From: Pseudobdellovibrionaceae bacterium
GTDB lineage: Bacteria > Bdellovibrionota > Bdellovibrionia > Bdellovibrionales > UBA1609
DNA length: 63,604 nucleotides
Direction of reading: 5' to 3'
Assembly (NCBI GenBank): GCA_025354795.1
Contig: JANXMF010000081.1
Coordinates: forward strand, 1-63,604
The notes under the pieces were generated by a model. The model was not told where the DNA came from, made no database searches, and was given only the letters and a program-made list of their open reading frames with translations. A program made the position numbers and the translations under genes. The stretch's first letter is position 1. Every line of letters begins with the position of its first letter. Shown here one piece after another: positions 49,416 through 58,158 of this stretch.

Positions 49416-49946
49416 ATGTCCGTACGCAATTTGATCGCGGAAAAATTAATGTGGGAAAGCCTACGCCGATGGAAGAACACCTCGCCTGAACTCGACCGCA
49501 TTCAATTTTTGAAAACCGTGCCCTTTTTCAATGAACTCTCCAATTGGCAGTTAAAAAAGGTCGCCGAGATCGTCTTTTTACGCACCTATGATCCGGCCGA
49601 ATATGTGTTTGAACAAGGGCAGCCGGGCGCCGCGATTTTTCTGATCATGGATGGGCAGGTCGCCGTTGAAATTTCCAAAGAGGGTCTGACGACCAGTCTC
49701 GCCACTCTTGAACGTGGCGCCTTTTTCGGTGAGATGGCCTTGCTCGATGAATCTCCACGCTCGGCCTCGGCGCGAAGTGTGGATGGATGTAAGACTTTAG
49801 CTCTCTATAGAAATGATTTAAACCGTTTGATTCACTCTGATCCGGCGACGGCGTGCCATATCTACCGGGCTCTAGCCCGCATTGTCGGTGATCGTTTGCG
49901 CTCGACCAACGAATTGGTGCAAGCCGCGGAAAAGTTAGCGGCATGA
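49416..49946 (+). CDS. Cyclic-nucleotide-binding domain protein
   Basis: 176 residues. A cNMP-binding domain spans ~38-160, with the phosphate-binding cassette GAFFGEMALLDESPRSASA complete, including E and R for the cyclic phosphate. There is no DNA-binding helix-turn-helix, so it is not a CRP-type regulator; it probably acts through another protein. GGGGAG is seven bases before the ATG at 49416. The stop overlaps the AI-2E permease start (ATGA), so the two work together or are co-regulated. Confidence 0.85.
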   Translation: MSVRNLIAEKLMWESLRRWKNTSPELDRIQFLKTVPFFNELSNWQLKKVAEIVFLRTYDPAEYVFEQGQPGAAIFLIMDGQVAVEISKEGLTTSLATLERGAFFGEMALLDESPRSASARSVDGCKTLALYRNDLNRLIHSDPATACHIYRALARIVGDRLRSTNELVQAAEKLAA

Positions 49947-51238
49947 AGCGCACGGTAAAAATGACGCTAAAAGAGCGCGAGCGGCAAGTTCGCCGCCAAA
50001 TTTTTCAAAGCTGCTTTTTAGTCGCATGTGTGGCGGTATTTGTTTTCCTGATCTGGAAGTTAAAGGCGCTTTTGTTGCCGATTGTGGTGGGAGCGTTGCT
50101 AGCGTATTTGTTTCGCCCGATCAAAGATCGCTTTCAGCTGTCGTGGTTGCCGCATGAACTGCGGGTATTAAGCCTTTTTGCCTGCGTGGGATTTTGCCTT
50201 TTCATGGTTTTTAATAAAGCTCGCCAAATGATCCCAGATGAAAAGCAGAAACTTGAGATGAAGGTCCGGCTCAAGTACAAGATGAACGAAAAATTCCAAG
50301 AGCTCTTTGGCGCCGGCAACGCCGAAAAACGTCCGGGCCCGATCGCGCAACTTATCGCCAAAGAGGTGGGCCCGGCCTTTGGCCAGGTCAATCAAATGCT
50401 CGACCTTGATGCCGATGAGAGTGACCGTTTTCAGAAATTCAGCAAGGGCTTTAAAGGCCAGCCGCCCACAGAGAAAAGATTTATAGAATATTTTGAGGCC
50501 AATCAAACCGCCAGCACCTATAAAGTCGTGATCCGCGAACCGGCGGCGGTACCGGAGGCGGCCGTACCGGCTCCGGCCGCGACGCTTGAAGCTGAGCCCA
50601 AAGCAAGTCTGATCGAGAGTCTTTCGATTTGGATTTTGGCGCCATTGATCTTTCTGTTTCTGGGCTTCGACAACGGACAGATGCGACGTTACTTCGTCAG
50701 CCTGGTGCCCAATCGCTATTTCGAACTCTCGCTCACGGTGCTCGACATGCTCGACGATGCCATCGGTAAATACTTGCGCGGCACTTTGCTTGAATGTTCC
50801 TTGGTTGGTGCCACCTTGGCAGTGGGCCTATTTTTATTAGGCATGCCGTTTTCATTGGCATTGGCGGTGGGGATTGTTTCCGGATTGGCCAATGCGATTC
50901 CATTTCTGGGACCGCTCATCGGCCTTGTCATTGCTCTGGCTTATTCGCTGATCGGTGAAAACATCGTGTCTTTGATTCCTGGACTCAACCCTCAAGATTT
51001 GGCGATCTACGTGGTGGTTTTAATCGGGGTGACGCATGTCCTGGACAACGTGGTTTATTCACCCATAGTTTTAGGTAACGCCGTAAACCTCCATCCACTG
51101 GTGGTTATTATCGCAATCATTGGCGGATCTGAACTCATGGGCGTATGGGGAATGCTCTTGGCCATCCCGACCGTGGTCGTGGCAAAGACCGCGGTTGAGA
51201 CGCTCTTTAAAGAATTAAAAGACTACCGAATTATTTAA
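49943..51238 (+). CDS. AI-2E family (PerM) membrane permease
   Basis: 431 residues. About seven to eight membrane helices, with a long cytoplasmic/periplasmic insert between residues ~90 and 225 (charged, with a PEAAVPAPAA tract). The helices after ~285 hold LGMPFSLALAVGIVSGLANAIPFLGPLIGLV, characteristic of AI-2E transporters. Substrates of this family are mixed (AI-2, Na+/H+, small solutes). ATG at 49943 overlaps the cNMP protein stop. Confidence 0.85.
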   Translation: MKRTVKMTLKERERQVRRQIFQSCFLVACVAVFVFLIWKLKALLLPIVVGALLAYLFRPIKDRFQLSWLPHELRVLSLFACVGFCLFMVFNKARQMIPDEKQKLEMKVRLKYKMNEKFQELFGAGNAEKRPGPIAQLIAKEVGPAFGQVNQMLDLDADESDRFQKFSKGFKGQPPTEKRFIEYFEANQTASTYKVVIREPAAVPEAAVPAPAATLEAEPKASLIESLSIWILAPLIFLFLGFDNGQMRRYFVSLVPNRYFELSLTVLDMLDDAIGKYLRGTLLECSLVGATLAVGLFLLGMPFSLALAVGIVSGLANAIPFLGPLIGLVIALAYSLIGENIVSLIPGLNPQDLAIYVVVLIGVTHVLDNVVYSPIVLGNAVNLHPLVVIIAIIGGSELMGVWGMLLAIPTVVVAKTAVETLFKELKDYRII

Positions 51239-51266
51239 CCTTTTCGCACTGATATAAATAAAGAAC

Positions 51267-51284
51267 CTTTTTGCCGGCAAAAAG
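51267..51284. other. Perfect 18-base palindrome between convergent genes
   Basis: CTTTTTGCCGGCAAAAAG is a complete palindrome with no spacer. It lies 28 bases past the permease stop, inside the 179-base convergent gap before rlmE's end. It could be a protein-binding site or a weak terminator-like structure in either direction. Confidence 0.35.
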
Positions 51285-51417
51285 CGGTTTGGCTTTTGGC
51301 GTAAGATAAGTGACGAAAACCTCCTCTGAATTCTTTCCTAGACTTTTATACACTAAGTCGCAGTAAAAAATGACGAGCGAAACATAATATAACTTATAGG
51401 AACTTCCGAGGTCTGGC

Positions 51418-51993
51418 CTAGAGCTTCTTTAAACCAATAAAATAGGTCTCATAGCTACCCTTACGAACCGCCTCGGGTTTAAGTCGCTTACTTTGCGCAA
51501 ATTTGCGCGCCAGCTCCTTGCTTAACTTTTCCGCGTCTGGGCCTTCGAATAGCTTCATCACCAGATGGCCGCCTCGTCGTAAATAGGGTTCGGTCATACA
51601 CAAAACTTGTTGGCAAAGCTCGGCGCTGCGGGCCTGATCGACGCTACGAATTCCAGTGGTATTTGGAGCCATGTCACTCAGTAAACAATCCACTAAACGC
51701 GCATGAAGGATTTTTTCATCGAATTTAAACACGTCCATTTCATAAAACTCGGCATTAGGCGCCTTGAATTCGATCGGCTTTAAATCAAGGCCCACCACGC
51801 GGCCGTTAGCGCCCACGACTTTACATGCCACCTGGCTCCAGGCCCCTGGCGCGGCACCTAGGTCGAGGACAAAATCGCCGGGGCTTAGCAACCGAAACTT
51901 TTTTTGCACTTCATCCAGTTTGTAAGCAGACCTAGCCAAATAGCCTTCGGCTTTGGCTTTGTGAAAAAATCGGTCCTTCGGGTTGAATGCCAT
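51418..51993 (-). CDS. rlmE: 23S rRNA (uridine-2'-O)-methyltransferase RlmE/FtsJ
   Basis: 191 residues. The K-D-K-E catalytic set is visible: ARSAYKLDE, SDMAPN, VMKLFEG and GSYETYFIG. SAM-binding is VLDLGAAPGAWSQ. RlmE methylates U2552 of 23S rRNA during late 50S assembly. ATG at 51993. Confidence 0.95.
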   Translation of the reverse strand: MAFNPKDRFFHKAKAEGYLARSAYKLDEVQKKFRLLSPGDFVLDLGAAPGAWSQVACKVVGANGRVVGLDLKPIEFKAPNAEFYEMDVFKFDEKILHARLVDCLLSDMAPNTTGIRSVDQARSAELCQQVLCMTEPYLRRGGHLVMKLFEGPDAEKLSKELARKFAQSKRLKPEAVRKGSYETYFIGLKKL

Positions 51994-52084
51994 GCTCCCC
52001 TTCTAGCCCACATCGACGTCCAGACTCAAGTCTATTAAGGTCTTTAAGCATCAATAAGTCCTGATGATTTTCCGATAAAGCTCT

Positions 52085-52792
52085 ATGGTTTGGCAAAAAA
52101 CAAAAAAACCAGAGGACGAAGATTGCTCGCCCGTGCACACGTTGGCCAGTCAGCTCGGAGTCGAACGGCGCGCGAGCGTGCGCGTGCAGTACCCCCAGCA
52201 CGCGCACGTTTGTCATTTGCCGCTGATTAGTTTCAAAGAAAATAAACTAAAAGTGCATGACATCAGCGTGGGCGGCTGTTGCATCGTTGATGCGGAAGAG
52301 GCACTCGGATCGTCAATTGGCCATGAGGTCGCACTCGATCTGGATTGGACGTCGGCGCGCGAAACCATTCAGTGCCGTATTGTCGCGCGCGTGCATGATC
52401 GGCGCCACATCCATTTTGTCGACCTTTCACCGCGGCGGAAAACATTTTTAAACACGGTTTTGGCACCCGGTAGCCGCGGTCAATCGCTGCGCAAACACGC
52501 GGCCCCGAGTCCGCGCGGGCCAGGAATGGAAGCCCAGGAGTTGTGGAGTTCTATGTTAGGCGACGCCGTGGTACTGGAGAATGCGGTGCACCGGTTGGCG
52601 CAAGTTCAATTGAGCCACCAATTGTATTTCATCTTTCGAGAGTCACGCCCGGTTAAGGAAAACAATGATCCCGTGGGCGAAAATGAGTTTGGCCAACTGA
52701 TCTTATTTTTAGCTAATATCCAATCGCCCAGCACAGGGATCAAGAATCTTTCGGCACTGTTTGAAAATCTATTTACCGGTGCGACGCGATGA
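52085..52792 (+). CDS. PilZ-domain protein
   Basis: 235 residues. The cyclic-di-GMP motif ERRASVRVQYP (RRxxxR) and the VHDISVGGCC (DxSxxG) are both intact. The domain covers ~25-120; a helical C-terminal half of ~110 residues follows, of unknown fold. The ribosome site is weak, but the start at ATG 52085 puts the PilZ motif at the usual place. Its last four bases overlap the start of the pseudo-M50/cNMP gene (ATGA), so the c-di-GMP and cNMP sensors are coupled. Confidence 0.85.
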   Translation: MVWQKTKKPEDEDCSPVHTLASQLGVERRASVRVQYPQHAHVCHLPLISFKENKLKVHDISVGGCCIVDAEEALGSSIGHEVALDLDWTSARETIQCRIVARVHDRRHIHFVDLSPRRKTFLNTVLAPGSRGQSLRKHAAPSPRGPGMEAQELWSSMLGDAVVLENAVHRLAQVQLSHQLYFIFRESRPVKENNDPVGENEFGQLILFLANIQSPSTGIKNLSALFENLFTGATR

Positions 52793-54840
52793 GTACCACC
52801 AACTTGGAAAATTTCCGTCCCAAGCTGCGACCTGGACGAGTGATCCCCCACGGCTCTCGCCTTATCTTTGAGACTGACGATCCCTATAATCAGATCATTT
52901 TGCCGATGGCACTAGCGGACTTGGTATTACTCTGCAGCGGTCAATTCACCGTGCGCGAGATCATTCAGAAGATATATAAAAGACAAGGGGCCGTACCGTT
53001 TAAGGCGATCCTTAAAGCCATTCACGTTTTGCAGCAGGGCGATTTTTTTGTAAACGGCAACGAGCTCGCGCTCAATTCCCATCTGCGCTCGTGGATGGAG
53101 CCCGGCCGCCAACCCTTCGCGCTGTCGTGGCGCTTTGGCCAAAGTATCGTGGCCGCGCAACGCAAGCCTGGCGTTTACTATGCCGTCACGTTGACCTTAT
53201 TGGTGTGCTCGCTGCTCGGTTTGCAATCCTTTCCGAGCGATCCGCTCCGCTATATCATGGATTGGATAAACGTCGCCGACTTTCCCGCGACTTTAATTAT
53301 GCTTTTAATTTGCAGTTCGGTAATTCAAAGTGTGCGCCATCTGTGTCGAGGAATTCAACTCCTTCTTCACACCGGCAAGGCCTACAATGTGGCGGTGCAA
53401 ATCAGCCCATGGGGTGTACATTTGCATGTGGGCGACGAAGCCAATGATTTTTTGAATAACCGTCTTTATTCCGGCATGTTTTATGTCAGTCAGATCGTGC
53501 TGGGCTGGGGAGTCGCGTTTTTCGCACTCCCCTATTTGGGGCCCGAGTGGCGCGAGCCGCTGATTGTCTTAAACATTGGGTTGACGTTTTGGGAATTAAA
53601 CCCCTTCGTAAACAGTGAAGGTTTACGCTTGATCCAGTCGCTGTTTTTGAATGCGAAACGGGAGACGTTGCCCTGGCACTTTGAGGTGAGTTCGCTCATT
53701 CGCACACTGCACTCAAGGACCCTGCGCAATGATCGGGACTTCGCACGCGTGTGTTTTGCCTTGGGTTCAGTGTGGCTAGGGATCATGTTTTACTTACTCT
53801 ACGACGCGGCCAAATACTTCGGCCCCCATGTGCTCGACCATATCATTCATCTGCGTCGCGATGCCCTCGCTCCGGCGATTAGCTTGGCGATTTGGATGGC
53901 AGCGCTCTATTTTACGGTCCAGGCCCTGATCGAAACGGTGGTAGCCTCGGCGGTGCGGCCCCGTTGGCCCAGTTTGCGCGGTAAACTGCGTAAATTGAGT
54001 CCGCTCTCGATGCGGCACCCAAGTCAGATCGAAATCGCAGAAAAAATCCAGGACCTACCGGTGTTCTCGCATTTGCAAGGGGCCAGCCTCGCGCGCGTCA
54101 TCGATCTTTCTCAGGTCCTCGAATTTCCCGACGGCGCCGCAATTATTAATCAAGGTGAGCCCTCCCTCACACTTTATGTATTGCTTGAAGGAGAAGTCGA
54201 CATCTCGCGGACTTTCGGCAACCAAAGTGAACGGCTGATTGAAATGGCTGGTATTTCCATTTTTGGCGAAGCCGCACTTTTGGACGACTCCCCGCGTGCG
54301 GCCCAGGTGCGAGCCAAAGGTCCAACGCTGGTATTGCAAGTGCCGATCTCAGTGATCCGGCGGATCGCTGAAGAGTCTCACGTCATTCGCCATCTCGAGG
54401 ATTTTCGCAATGCCATCTTGGTCAATCAGTTCTTCGCGTCCTCGCCCATCTTCCGCAGTCTTTCCATCGAAACCATCGAGTTTCTGTGCAGCCGCGGCCA
54501 ACTCGAGTATTTTGATCGCAGCAAGACGATCTTTAACCAGGGCGATGTGAGTGATTCGATTTATCTAATCCTGCGCGGCTCAGTGTATGTGATGGTTCAT
54601 GGAGTGCATGTTAAACATCTAACTCAGGGCAACTTTTTTGGTGAGATTGCCTTGCTTGCAAATGTCCCGCGCACCGGTAAAGTCAGTACGGTCGAGTCGT
54701 GCGTGTTTTTTAAGATTCCCGCCGATTCGTTTTGGGAAGTGCTGGTCCAGCACATAGATCTGGGCGTAATTATCGAGACAATTTCCGAGGGGCGCTTGCG
54801 TGAGGATCTGGAAGTACTGCCGGCGCGAGTGAATGAGTGA
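52789..54840 (+). CDS. Pseudo-M50 membrane protein with PqqD-like N-terminus and two cNMP-binding domains
   Basis: 683 residues. Residues ~8-90 resemble the PqqD/RRE winged helix seen before peptide metalloproteases (FRPKLRPGRV... FTVREIIQKIY). A membrane region (~125-400) follows the M50 layout, but HExxH is replaced by RHLCRG (183-188) and the usual NPxxDG reads NPFVNSEG (271-278), so no zinc protease activity is expected. Two cNMP-binding domains follow (~410-530, ~545-665), each with an FGE-AL-PR cassette. It is likely a membrane scaffold or receptor responding to cAMP or another cNMP. It overlaps the PilZ gene by 4 bases. Confidence 0.78.
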   Translation: MSTTNLENFRPKLRPGRVIPHGSRLIFETDDPYNQIILPMALADLVLLCSGQFTVREIIQKIYKRQGAVPFKAILKAIHVLQQGDFFVNGNELALNSHLRSWMEPGRQPFALSWRFGQSIVAAQRKPGVYYAVTLTLLVCSLLGLQSFPSDPLRYIMDWINVADFPATLIMLLICSSVIQSVRHLCRGIQLLLHTGKAYNVAVQISPWGVHLHVGDEANDFLNNRLYSGMFYVSQIVLGWGVAFFALPYLGPEWREPLIVLNIGLTFWELNPFVNSEGLRLIQSLFLNAKRETLPWHFEVSSLIRTLHSRTLRNDRDFARVCFALGSVWLGIMFYLLYDAAKYFGPHVLDHIIHLRRDALAPAISLAIWMAALYFTVQALIETVVASAVRPRWPSLRGKLRKLSPLSMRHPSQIEIAEKIQDLPVFSHLQGASLARVIDLSQVLEFPDGAAIINQGEPSLTLYVLLEGEVDISRTFGNQSERLIEMAGISIFGEAALLDDSPRAAQVRAKGPTLVLQVPISVIRRIAEESHVIRHLEDFRNAILVNQFFASSPIFRSLSIETIEFLCSRGQLEYFDRSKTIFNQGDVSDSIYLILRGSVYVMVHGVHVKHLTQGNFFGEIALLANVPRTGKVSTVESCVFFKIPADSFWEVLVQHIDLGVIIETISEGRLREDLEVLPARVNE

Positions 54841-54851
54841 GTGGCGCCCTC

Positions 54852-55247
54852 TTACTGCGTGCACATCACTTCGGCGCGAATTGAGCGACGGAGGGTCTCG
54901 CCATTGCGGCTGACTTTTATCGGCACGGAAGTTGGCTTTTCATAAATCTCAACCAAATCCTCGTTGTTCCAAGTTTCGACAGGGACCGAGTCAATCGCCT
55001 CGATGATATCGCCCACTCGCAGTCCCGATTTTTGCGCTGGAGAGTGCGGAAGAACCTTGGTAATCTTATATAGCGCTTGACAGTCATCCATCACGCGGGC
55101 CTCATCGAAACCAAAGCGCGGCAGACAACCCGGTTCGCCTGCCATTTTGAGCGGCTCCGCGGGCGGTGAGACTTGTAGGCTCTGCAAACTTTCGTTAATT
55201 TGCTGAAGCACTGCAGGCCAGTGACGAGTAAGCATACGATTTAACAT
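54852..55247 (-). CDS. PDZ-domain protein
   Basis: 131 residues. A PDZ domain with KITKVLPHSPAQKSGLRVGDIIEAIDSVPVETWN covers ~55-125. No signal peptide is visible in the chosen form. I place the start at ATG 55247 because GAGG lies six bases before; the frame runs to 55334 without a better start. Three cysteines (GCLPR, DDCQAL, VMCTQ) could bind metal or pair. Function not assigned; it converges on the cNMP gene with an 11-base gap. Confidence 0.75.
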   Translation of the reverse strand: MLNRMLTRHWPAVLQQINESLQSLQVSPPAEPLKMAGEPGCLPRFGFDEARVMDDCQALYKITKVLPHSPAQKSGLRVGDIIEAIDSVPVETWNNEDLVEIYEKPTSVPIKVSRNGETLRRSIRAEVMCTQ

Positions 55248-55420
55248 GATTAACCTCATTGGCAACGAAGCATACCGCGCGGCTAGTGCAAACTTCAATC
55301 GGGTGTGAAAAGTACACTTGGTCTTTTGCATCAAATGAAATTAATTTATGAGAAGCCTTGCCACCCAAAGTATTTGAGCGGGTCGTTCCCCCCGAGTCCC
55401 CAAGAACCTGGCAGACAGGC

Positions 55421-56734
55421 CTAGGCTACTTTTTTACCGGCGCCGACGCGCTCACGAATCGGCGTGTAATTGGTCTTCGTCGGACCAGTATACACCTGGC
55501 GAGGACGACCAATCTTCGTTGTACCCGACTCGTTCATTTCCTTCCAATGCGCAATCCATCCCGGGAGCCTTCCAATCGCAAACATGCCCGTAAACATATT
55601 CACTGGAATATTCAAGGCGCTATAGATAATGCCGCTATAGAAATCGACATTGGGATAGAGTTTTTTATCGATAAAATACTGGTCTTTTAGGGCCGCGGCC
55701 TCAAGCTGTTTTGCGATATCGAGCAATGGATTGTTTAGTCCCATTTTAGCCAGTACTTTGTCGCAGGCCTTTTTGATGACGGTGGCGCGCGGGTCGAAAT
55801 TCTTGTATACGCGATGTCCGAAACCCATTAGTCGGAAATCCGAATTCTTATCTTTGGCGAGGGCCACGTATTTACCTACATTGCCTCCATCCTTGTGAAT
55901 GGCCTGCAACATCTCCATCACCGCCTGATTCGCGCCGCCATGAAGTGGGCCCCACAGAGCGCAGATTCCGCCACTTACCGAGGCGAACAAATTGGCGGCC
56001 GAACTGCCGATCATGCGAACCGTGGACGTGCTGCAGTTCTGCTCGTGATCAGCGTGCAGAATCAAAAGCAGATTGAGCGCTTCAACCACCTCCGGTGAAC
56101 ATTTGTAGGGCTCGGCTGGAACCGAGAACATCATGTTGAGAAAATTGGCACAGTAGTCGAGGTCATTGCGCGGATAAACACGCGGCTGAGCGATCGAAGT
56201 CTTGTATGCGTAAGCCGCAATCGTCGGAAGTTTCGCCATCAGACGCGTGATGCTGATATTGACCTGCTCAGGGCTGGCCGGATCGAGGGAATCTTGATAA
56301 AAAGTCGACATCGCGCACACGGCGGCCCCAAGGACAGCCATGGGATGAGCGTCGCGCGGAAAGCCGTCAAAGAGCTTAACCATGTCTTCGCGCAGCATGG
56401 TGTGGTAGCGAATGTCATCGGTGAATTTGTCGAGCTCCGGTTGGGTTGGGAGATGACCATAAATTAAAAGATAAGACACTTCAAGAAAGGTTGATTTCTC
56501 GGCCAGCTGTTCAATCGGAATTCCGCGATATTGCAGAATGCCTTTCTCACCGTCCAAAAAAGTGATGGCACTTTTGCAGGTTGAGGTATTGGCGAAGCCG
56601 TTGTCCATGGTGATGTAGCCCGTTTGATCGCGCAACTTGCCGATGTCGAACGCCTTTTCCTTTTCACTGCCTTCAATCACTGGGAATTCCCAAGCCTTGC
56701 CTTCAATTTCCACTTTCACATTTTTGTTGCTCAT
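55421..56734 (-). CDS. gltA: Citrate synthase
   Basis: 437 residues. Catalytic segments LHADHEQNCSTSTVRMIGSS, CALWGPLHGGANQAV, MGFGHRVYKNFDPRA and the late VDFYSGIIYSALNIP are present. It condenses acetyl-CoA with oxaloacetate in the TCA cycle. The sequence is the long proteobacterial type I form that is often NADH-sensitive. GGAG lies six bases before the ATG at 56734. An extended -10-type promoter may lie at 56826-56854. Confidence 0.96.
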   Translation of the reverse strand: MSNKNVKVEIEGKAWEFPVIEGSEKEKAFDIGKLRDQTGYITMDNGFANTSTCKSAITFLDGEKGILQYRGIPIEQLAEKSTFLEVSYLLIYGHLPTQPELDKFTDDIRYHTMLREDMVKLFDGFPRDAHPMAVLGAAVCAMSTFYQDSLDPASPEQVNISITRLMAKLPTIAAYAYKTSIAQPRVYPRNDLDYCANFLNMMFSVPAEPYKCSPEVVEALNLLLILHADHEQNCSTSTVRMIGSSAANLFASVSGGICALWGPLHGGANQAVMEMLQAIHKDGGNVGKYVALAKDKNSDFRLMGFGHRVYKNFDPRATVIKKACDKVLAKMGLNNPLLDIAKQLEAAALKDQYFIDKKLYPNVDFYSGIIYSALNIPVNMFTGMFAIGRLPGWIAHWKEMNESGTTKIGRPRQVYTGPTKTNYTPIRERVGAGKKVA

Positions 56735-56825
56735 TGATTCTCCGCTGGATGGTGGGCCAGTGTGGTTCATCGGACGATCGAGGCTTGAATTTGAGCAGAT
56801 TTTGGGGCTGTTTTTAGATACCTTT

Positions 56826-56854
56826 ATTTTACCAGTACTTAATGCAGAGCATAA
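56826..56854 (-). promoter_or_regulatory. Possible extended -10 promoter for gltA
   Basis: Read on the minus strand, TGGTAAAAT (56834-56826) is a TGn-extended -10 box with five of six matches to TATAAT. The -35 position 17 bases upstream (56854-56849, TTATGC) is poor, which fits an extended -10 promoter. A start near 56819 would give an ~85-base leader. Confidence 0.3.
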
Positions 56855-56911
56855 TTTTCCAATGCGAATGCTTAGCATCTATAGAAAGTCTAATTGAGCA
56901 GTATATATGCC

Positions 56912-56935
56912 AAAAAAATCACTCGGGCGCAGTGA
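56912..56935 (-). terminator. Weak intrinsic terminator of the leuDH-apt operon
   Basis: On the minus strand TCACT (56935-56931) pairs with AGTGA (56923-56919) across a 7-base GC-rich loop and is followed by seven Ts (56918-56912). The right arm holds the stop codon of the PTPS-like gene. The stem is short, so termination may be partial, allowing readthrough to gltA. Confidence 0.5.
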
Positions 56936-57245
56936 CGTGAACTACGAGCCCATCCCCTCGCACCAGTCGCACTTCGCGCAGCTCAGGGGCCTTTGCCGCC
57001 ACTTCCTGCGCAAGCCACGCCGCGAGCCTAACTGAAGTCGGTTCAAAACCAAGGTCCACGTCCACCCCTAAAGCTCGGTGATCGACACGCCCAAGAACTT
57101 CCTTTAAGCAAAGCTCAACCTTCGCCGGCGCAAAGCCTGGTGCAAATCCAAACTCCACTCTGTAGTTGAAACCTTGACCGTAATCACCGGCGGAGCTTGA
57201 GGATTTTTGGCCGACTGCCATGGAGCGGACCAGGAAATGCAGCAT
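56919..57245 (-). CDS. PTPS/QueD-fold protein with lost zinc site
   Basis: 108 residues. The second half has the family frame (VDHRALGVDVDLGFEPTSVRLAAWL, then LREVRLVRGDGLVVHV), but the first half reads YGQGFNYRVEF where HGHNY is expected, so zinc histidines are absent. It is probably a pseudo-enzyme or a binding protein. ATG at 57245 overlaps the apt stop (TGATG); longer frames to 57356 overlap apt. Last gene of the operon, followed by a weak terminator. Confidence 0.7.
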   Translation of the reverse strand: MLHFLVRSMAVGQKSSSSAGDYGQGFNYRVEFGFAPGFAPAKVELCLKEVLGRVDHRALGVDVDLGFEPTSVRLAAWLAQEVAAKAPELREVRLVRGDGLVVHVTAPE

Positions 57246-57772
57246 CAAAGGTGCATAAGACTTTGAGCCTGAGCTTTTAATTTCTTGCGCCCACTCAGGA
57301 AGCCAAGCTCCATTAAAAACGCAAAGCCCGTGACGGTAGCGCCAGTCTCTAAACACAAAACCTCTGCCGCACTCGCAGTTCCACCAGTGGCGAGCACATC
57401 ATCAACGATGCACACATGGTCTTGACTCGACAAAGCATCCACATGGATTTGCAGCGTGTCTCTGCCGTACTCCAAATCGTAAGAATGAGAAAAGGTCGAA
57501 AAAGGAAGTTTGCCGGGTTTACGCACCAATACCAAACCAAGACCAAGATGATTGGCTATAGCGGCGCCCAAAATAAAACCGCGACTTTCAATCGATGCCA
57601 AACAGGTGCTATGGGGCGGAACCAATTTTGCCAAGTGAGTGGTGAGCGAACGAAACGCTTGAGGATCGGCGAGCAACGGCGTGATGTCCTTAAACAATAT
57701 TCCGGGTTTGGGAAAATCCGGTACGTCGCGGATCAATTCCCCAAGCTGAGAGACGCTATGACTGGTATTCAC
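57245..57772 (-). CDS. apt: Adenine phosphoribosyltransferase
   Basis: 175 residues, standard length. PRPP-binding CIVDDVLATGGTASAA, with ASIESRGFILGAAIA and VRKPGKLPF upstream, identify Apt. It converts adenine and PRPP to AMP for purine salvage. ATG at 57772 overlaps the upstream lipoprotein stop by 4 bases (ATGA), and its own stop overlaps the following PTPS-like gene, so the three are tightly coupled. Confidence 0.96.
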   Translation of the reverse strand: MNTSHSVSQLGELIRDVPDFPKPGILFKDITPLLADPQAFRSLTTHLAKLVPPHSTCLASIESRGFILGAAIANHLGLGLVLVRKPGKLPFSTFSHSYDLEYGRDTLQIHVDALSSQDHVCIVDDVLATGGTASAAEVLCLETGATVTGFAFLMELGFLSGRKKLKAQAQSLMHL

Positions 57773-58158
57773 TCAAAACTCCATTTTTTAAAGCCCTTGG
57801 CCTCAGCCTTTTTGAGCGTCTTTGCCGGGATTTCATAGACATTTGCCATGCCGGTGGTTGAGCCACACACCTGGATGTGCATTAGGCCGTCGTTTTTCTT
57901 CACCGACGACGACACCATGATGCCTTTAAGATCCTTGGCCATAGTGTCGAGATCAATGGGCTTGCCCATGCCGCATTGAAGGCTTCCATCATACTTATAA
58001 ACCAGCACATGATCGGCATCGGTCAATACCGGTGAGGCGGCCGCCGCTGGCGGCGCGAGTGGTTGGGCTGCAGCGGGCGCATCAACCTGACGGCGGCAAT
58101 GTCCTTGCGCGCAGCCTGCCAAGAGTAGGCTTATGAACAGAACCTGCATTATTCCCAT
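57769..58158 (-). CDS. Small lipoprotein
   Basis: 129 residues. Signal peptide with lipobox LLAGC. An alanine/proline-rich tether (~25-45) precedes a ~80-residue domain with two cysteines (LQCGMG, QVCGST). AAGGA lies six bases before the ATG at 58158. It overlaps the bamB 3' end by 10 bases and the apt start by 4. Unknown role, probably periplasmic face of outer or inner membrane. Confidence 0.75.
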   Translation of the reverse strand: MGIMQVLFISLLLAGCAQGHCRRQVDAPAAAQPLAPPAAAASPVLTDADHVLVYKYDGSLQCGMGKPIDLDTMAKDLKGIMVSSSVKKNDGLMHIQVCGSTTGMANVYEIPAKTLKKAEAKGFKKWSFE

